Assembly (NCBI GenBank): GCA_002189035.1
Contig: CM007991.1
Coordinates: 868,001 to 932,000, forward strand
Length of the DNA: 64,000 nt
Origin: Utricularia gibba
Lineage: Eukaryota; Streptophyta; Magnoliopsida; Lamiales; Lentibulariaceae
Direction: 5' to 3'
The notes under the pieces were generated by a model. That model saw only the letters and a list, made by a program, of their open reading frames with translations, did not search any database and was not told where the DNA came from. This document shows positions 58,628-64,000 of the stretch, one piece after another. The position numbers and the translations under genes were made by a program. The first letter of the stretch is position 1. Each line of letters starts with the position of its first letter.

Positions 58628-61600
58628 TCACTCCACTGCCCTTGGAACAGCTTCAGCCTGAGGGAAGAAAACAAAGGGGAATGTTAAACAGCCTACAATG
58701 GTGGATGCTCACTCGAACAAACCACTTACCAGCTTCCTAAACTGGAGCGAGTAGAACATTTCAAGATACCGCCTTAAGCCCCGGCGATCGAGCTTTGAAA
58801 TGTGTTTGGAGAAGCCGTAGACTCCGGCCAGCGTCAGCAGTCTGTCAGAGTATATCTGCCATGTGAACCTGGGGATCAAGAAATATAATGTGAAGCCGTA
58901 GATAGATTCAAGGTGGTGATGATGATGATGGTGCGTTGGTTGCTTACTTCTCCTGGATTCGTTTGAGCCCTCCCGCAGAAATGGTGTCCCAATGCGAAGG
59001 ATCAGTCCTGCACTTCTCGAAGAAGTTGAGAAGGGCATCAGCTACTTGATCCCCATTATAGGGATCAATGTGGAAACCGGACTTCCCATGGATGATGATC
59101 TCAGCTGGTCCGCCGTTGAGCGTGGCGAAGGTAGGGAGTCCACAGGTCATGGCTTCGACCACCGTCAGGCCGAAGGCTTCATAGAATGCAGGCTGAACGA
59201 AGGCGCCTTTCGTGTCGGCGATGCAGCGGTAGAGCTCACCATTCCGAACACGGTTCATTTGGGAAGAAATCCATCTGAATTGGCCGTTCAGGTGGTATGT
59301 GTCGATGAGTTCGTACATCCTTTTCATCTCCGCTTGTTCCTCCAAGTCCTTGGATTCTTTCCTTCTGTCCCCTCCGACCACGACCAGGTTCACTAGTTCT
59401 CTTAATTTCTTGTTCTTGGCAAAGAGCTCTACCAAGCCAGTTAAGTTCTTGACCCTGTCAAGCCTTGCCATGGTGAATATAATTGGTTTCTTCTTGTCTT
59501 TCAGCACGCATCTGAACAAGGGCCAGAGAAAAATCAAGTCAGTCCCCAGTCTGTTCATGAAATAGGGAATAGCACAAGAAAGAGGAACTTACAGATGCTC
59601 CTCATTTTCTACTTGGCTGAACAGAAGGTCATTGATTTCTGGATGGAATGAGGTAAGCCGTTTTTCTTTCTCCGTGTAAGGGAAGTAAAGATTCTCATCA
59701 GCTCCAGGGGACACAATGTTGAATTTTGGGTCGAAAACATCAATCCCATGAACAGCTCTGTATAATCCAGGCATAGTGAAAGCCATATGGGACTCATACT
59801 GTCCAACAGTGCTCTTGCTGAAAAGCGACACATGGACATGAGATGTTTGTATGATCTAAAACTTCTGAAGGGGGATTAATTACATGGATGTAAAAAACTA
59901 ACCTTCCTGCTATTTCCTGGAATGTGCTGGTGATGATGAAGTCGCTGTGATTCATTGCATACAAATCAGCTGTAAATTGGCTTGAGAAGTGATACTTTTG
60001 GTCGAATTTTTTCCAGTATGTATCTGAATCAGGATACTTGGTTTTCTCAAGGGCATGTGCGATAGTACACTGAAGAAAACGAAACACGAAAACCATTAGA
60101 AATAGCATTAGAATCAAGCTATAGCATCAGTTACAAACCTGAGTAGCTCCCAGCTTGTTAGACAGCAACGAGGCTGCGAGATTGCCCTCACTATAGTTGC
60201 CAATGATCAAATCAGGCTTCCCCTTAAGATCTGCAATGATTTCTTTTGACAAATCCTGCAAAAATGTGAATTTGTCCATGAGTCCAATGTTCAAGACATA
60301 GAGAAGAATGCCTGAACGAGCTTATGTCCTCACCTCAGTGAACCTTTCCATGTATGGCCATACTTCAAACCGGGAGATCCATTTCCGAACGATTCCCTTC
60401 TCCGTTCTAAAGGGAACTCGAATGATATGTGAATGCTCTGCTCCATATACTTTCTCCAGGTGCTGTCCGCAGGTAGTACCAACTGCATCTGGGAGAAGTC
60501 TTGTTACCTGGAAAGTTTTAAATGTCAAAAGCAGGAACTTTGTGTTGACATGTTTTGAGGAAAGGAAGTGTCCTTGGAACATACAATGAGTATTCTTGGA
60601 GTGATATCCAGTCCTTGTTCTTTCAAACGTTTCAGCATCTCACGTTCCAAAGCTGGAACTTGATCCAAAATGTAGACAACCTGCAAGTGCAACCAAAAGA
60701 ATGGGATTTTGGCTCATTTCATCTAAATTCGTTGTGGCTTCAAAAACAAAATGTGATGTTTTTTCTACCTGTCCACCGGTATCAGGATATCCTAGAACGT
60801 TGTCTTGAGCAAAGTAGCCGTGAGGTGAAAGGATGATAACATTGAAAATCAGAGGGATTCTTCCTAGAAACTTCTCTAATGAGCTTGAATCAGGGCCCTC
60901 AAGAAGTTCAAGAAGCAATGAAATTGTCTCGACTACCCGTGCTGCGGTATCTCCCCATCCACGTTCCAATCCAATCTCCTGCAACTTCTTTTCGAATTCA
61001 TCATAGAGTGTATCTTCTGGGAACAGTGAGAGATACTCCACTGCCTTCCTCAGAGCAACTTCTAGAGTACCAAGGCATCCTATCTTGTCATTCAGCAAAA
61101 GCTTCTGCAACAGTAAGGCATGTGAAAAGCTGATTCTTCCTCTTAGAAACAGATGCCTCTGAAAGAAATATCCATTACCTTGCCACCGTGTTGCCGAGTT
61201 CGAAGGAAATCGAATAGCAGAATCAAGCTTTCCCGGTCATGGAAAAGTTTAGCAGATAGATGTTTGTAAAGAAACTCAACACCATTACCTATGGAGCTGG
61301 TGAGAGTTGGCTTGGGAAATGATGAGGTGTATGGCAGAAAATCAACCTCAAGAACTACGTTTCCATTATCTCTGCAGCAAGGAGACTTACGCAAATAAGG
61401 TGTCAAATAAAAAGGAAACAAACTTATACTCGATCAGGAAGCAGGGAACAAAACGTACACCCCATCAACAAGCACTTCCTTGAACTGCAAATATTCAGGA
61501 GCAGTGAGGTCCTCAACAAGCAGAGATTTCACGTTGATTCTGATGTATTCCCAAATACCGGGTCGAAGCCGAACCGCTAGCACCACCCATGGAGTTAACA

Positions 61601-61961
61601 CAATTGCTTCCTATATCAGGACCAAGAAATATCAGGCAATGAAACAGAGCAGAATCAATAAAGGGATGCTTTGGTTTAGTGGTTTACCTGTGTACAATGA
61701 ATAGTTTCCCTGAAGGCATGATCGCGCAATTTGTTCCCTTCAAACTCAGAGAGGAGTTGTTGGGGCTTGAGAATCGCATTTCCCTGAGCCGCAACCCTGC
61801 AATAAATAGCGAACAATGATCGAGAATCGGATAAAAAAAACTTTACCTAAAAAGTAACTTTACCTCGACAAGAACAAGGAGATATCATCGCGATAAGCAG
61901 AAATAGCGACTTCCAATTGCCCACGGAGGCTGTCGTCATAACTTCCAACACCCTCTGCCAT
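58628..61961 (-). CDS. SUS: Sucrose synthase, 13 coding exons, about 798 aa
   Basis: Reversible cleavage of sucrose with UDP to UDP-glucose and fructose, in the cytosol or at membranes. Exons: 61864-61961, 61688-61796, 61461-61610, 61179-61371, 60769-61104, 60585-60680, 60334-60507, 60139-60255, 59903-60069, 59593-59817, 58948-59511, 58730-58868, 58628-58657. The N-terminal [10 protein letters not shown] keeps a Ser in the position of the regulatory phospho-serine. The sucrose-synthase domain has [18 protein letters not shown]. The GT4 domain has [19 protein letters not shown] and [20 protein letters not shown] (E-x7-E). All junctions fit except exon 3 to 4, where the G run at 61460-61463 is one base off whichever acceptor is used. 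C-terminus ends AEAVPRAVE. The isoform class cannot be fixed by eye. Confidence 0.95.
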
Positions 61962-61990
61962 CCTGGGTCACCGGATCCCGAGCAAAGTCT

Positions 61991-62120
61991 CTATTTTCAA
62001 ACAAGAAATCGTTAGAACAAGCAACTTGACCGGCAAATAATCATGACTACATATTTCTCTACTGCCATAAGCCCTTGCGGTGTGTAGCAGAACCCAGCTC
62101 AAAAAGACGTGCTACCATAC
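61991..62120 (-). other. Probable leader intron of the sucrose synthase gene
   Basis: On the minus strand, TTAAG|GTATGG (donor at 62120) and GAAAATAG|AGACTT (acceptor at 61991) bracket 130 bp between the TATA box and the start codon. Leader introns are usual in sucrose synthase genes and often raise expression; use here is inferred. Confidence 0.5.
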
Positions 62121-62231
62121 CTTAAATCTAGGAAAAGCGGAGAAACAACTAAACGAAAATCCAACACACGCGAATGGGATCGTAGAGAAGAGCGAAAAAT
62201 GATGATGGAGAGATTGCATGACAAACGTTTG

Positions 62232-62240
62232 CCTTTTATA
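62232..62240 (-). promoter_or_regulatory. TATA box of the sucrose synthase gene
   Basis: Reverse strand reads TATAAAAGG, about 270 bp upstream of the ATG. With the leader intron removed, this leaves a 5' UTR of roughly 110-120 nt. Confidence 0.6.
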
Positions 62241-63398
62241 GGAAGAAATCAAAAGACTTCAAACACTAGGAGCGGTAGTGGTTTCGGCTTCGCAGGGTTG
62301 AACCCCATAGGCGGTGGATTGCCGCGTCCGGATTTCATGGAAACCTCCTTTTGCCGCAGAAAGTATCACTTTTTTTGTTCAAATCCTCAGAGAAGCGCAG
62401 AAGAATCAAGAAAAGCCCTCCTCTGGATATTTTCAAATCCTCCATTGCAAAACGAAGGTGAAAAATCTCTAGTAACAAAAATATCCCTAACGGCTGTTTG
62501 TTCTTACATCATCCGTCGAAAATGACAGGAAAAGGGAAATAGAAATTAAAATAAAAAAAATCCATGAGACAAAAGTGAAATCAAATCAATATCTTGTATT
62601 AATTTAATAAAAAAAAATCTCCTACGTCACTCAGATCATGGATTTTTATCTGGAGTTGGATGACGATTTCGCTTTGTTCGATTCAAATGAATTCCATTGG
62701 TTGATGACGTACGGACAAATGAATTCCATTGCTTTGTATATTATTTACGCATGTGCCGCGCCGATCGCCGACTCTGAGATGTGATTCCGGTGCATTTCTG
62801 TGTGCGCCGCCGCCTGGTTGCCTAATTGGGCCCACAGTTCCTCCTGTGGCCCACACCAAATGATGCTACCGGCCCAAAACACACACCAAATCCATGTACA
62901 TGTAAATAAATACCGTATTTCGGTTTCTTTCCTACAAGCTGGCGAGGAAGGGTATACTCGTCATTTCATAACAAGAAACCCTAGTGGTTGACTAGTCAAC
63001 AGGCTTCCCCAGGTCAGGTGTATATAAATAAACGCTATTTATATACATGCATGACAAAATACAATACAACGTACGAAAGACAGTTCAATGGAAAATACAC
63101 TGCAGCAATGAGTTTTACCTTCGCCCCCCGCCCGCCTGCCTGCTAAACTACTACACGAAGCAGCAACATGCAAAGAGAAACAAAACAGTAACTGTAACAT
63201 GTAAATCTGTATTTACCCATGAGGCAACCTGCCGGTTGCTAGGTTGTATGACAGCTCTGGTTTAGATTTTTTGATCCTGGGCTCCAAGACCCATGCAAAG
63301 CAAAGCAAAGCAACAGCCTGCTTTGTCTCTCTCGCAGTGCCAAGCGTTGTGTTCTCATGGGTTGCTCGATGGCAGCTAAAAACAGCAGTGATGGATGA
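62241..63398. other. Spacer and promoter region of sucrose synthase
   Basis: No gene seen. 62520-62640 is AT-rich. The right end is the 3' UTR of the next minus-strand gene. Confidence 0.55.
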
Positions 63399-63933
63399 TT
63401 AATAACTGAATGCTTCGCCGCAAGTCACCCACTGCACGAAACTCTCGGAGAATTCATCGATAGAGGTTAGGGATGCAGCTTCAGTTCCAGTCTTCTCCTT
63501 CATCTGCGCGCACAAGCAGGAAGTGTCGGGAGAGATGGAAATGATACCGGGGACCCGTGTGGAAATGTGGAAAGGCTACTCACCATTGAACGGGATACAT
63601 ATGATTCACTTGTGGATGCTGGCGTTATTTCCCCGGTCAGACCCGGCTCATAGATAACGCTTTCTGAAGACATTCCAGGCGTGGGAGAGATCCCCTGTGT
63701 TGACCTGCTTGTAATGGCAAAAGAGAAGAGCAGGGGTACTGAGTTCCACAGAACACTACAGCCTTCTTAACCCCAACTGAACACAACTATCTAGTTACCT
63801 TTCCAACAAGTCTTCCTCACACGAGGATGAGAGCCAGTCTAAGTCAACGAAATTCGAGTCAGATTCAACATCAGGGTATCTATCTCTTTGCATTTCAGCA
63901 AGGAGCATCTTTGCAGGCATTGACGAAGTGCAC
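63399..63933 (-). CDS. 3' end of an unrecognised acidic protein gene (three exons visible)
   Basis: Exons 63799-63933, 63584-63704 and 63399-63503 join in phase and end at TAA 63399-63401; the gene continues beyond the window. The visible part runs from CTSSMPAKMLLAEMQRDRYP through FVDLDWLSSSCEEDLLE, then GISPTPGMSSESVIYEPG, and ends DEFSESFVQWVTCGEAFSY. It is acidic and Ser/Thr-rich, with no transmembrane segment or known domain in view. Splice sites are canonical. I do not recognise the family; the upstream exons would be needed. Confidence 0.7.
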
Positions 63934-64000
63934 CTGTAGAAACAAATTGCGAATTAAACATGTGCAAGTTCATTACAATCAGGATTTGAAGTTTTTTAAG

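Overview
The window is nuclear DNA from a flowering plant, most likely a eudicot. Genes carry many short AT-rich introns with GT..AG borders, the spacers are AT-rich, and the products belong to land-plant families (PASTICCINO1, sucrose synthase, CASP-like, DIVARICATA-type MYB, SUPERMAN-like zinc fingers, MIZU-KUSSEI1-like, type-1 lipid transfer protein). There is no operon logic and no CRISPR array. I found no complete transposon.

Layout. 0-19 kb: the last exon of a glycerol-3-phosphate acyltransferase (+); the 20-exon PAS1 immunophilin (+), followed only 213 bp later by a lipid-transfer-protein gene (+); a DUF3527 protein (+); a proline-rich extensin-like wall protein (-); a LisH-domain protein (-). 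19-32 kb: a damaged small gene (+) divergent from the LisH gene; a kinase-less L-type lectin membrane protein (+) convergent with an O-fucosyltransferase-family gene (-); an SSUH2 homologue (-). 32-46 kb: a DIVARICATA-like MYB (+), two plant-specific proteins of unknown function (-), a MIZ1-like protein (-), tRNA-Val(CAC) and a CASP-like protein (+). 46-64 kb: a 74-codon ORF (-), two related single-finger EAR-motif C2H2 genes (+) about 6.5 kb apart, sucrose synthase (-), and the 3' end of an unrecognised gene (-).

The strongest window-wide signal is technical but decides the annotation. At least eight genes are broken at one to two places where a single G or C appears to be missing, nearly always from a G/C run. 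Restoring the frame there recovers family-typical proteins. This looks more like residual consensus error than pseudogenisation, so the genes are annotated as CDS with each break noted.

Biologically, the most interesting points are a C-terminal CaaX-like tetrapeptide on PAS1, a GC-AG intron in PAS1, a 30-bp tandem duplication that doubles a splice donor in the SSUH2 gene, a 45-bp minisatellite in the proline-rich protein gene, and the local pair of EAR-type zinc-finger genes. I saw no convincing new multi-gene system. Neighbouring genes look functionally unrelated, as expected for a plant chromosome.
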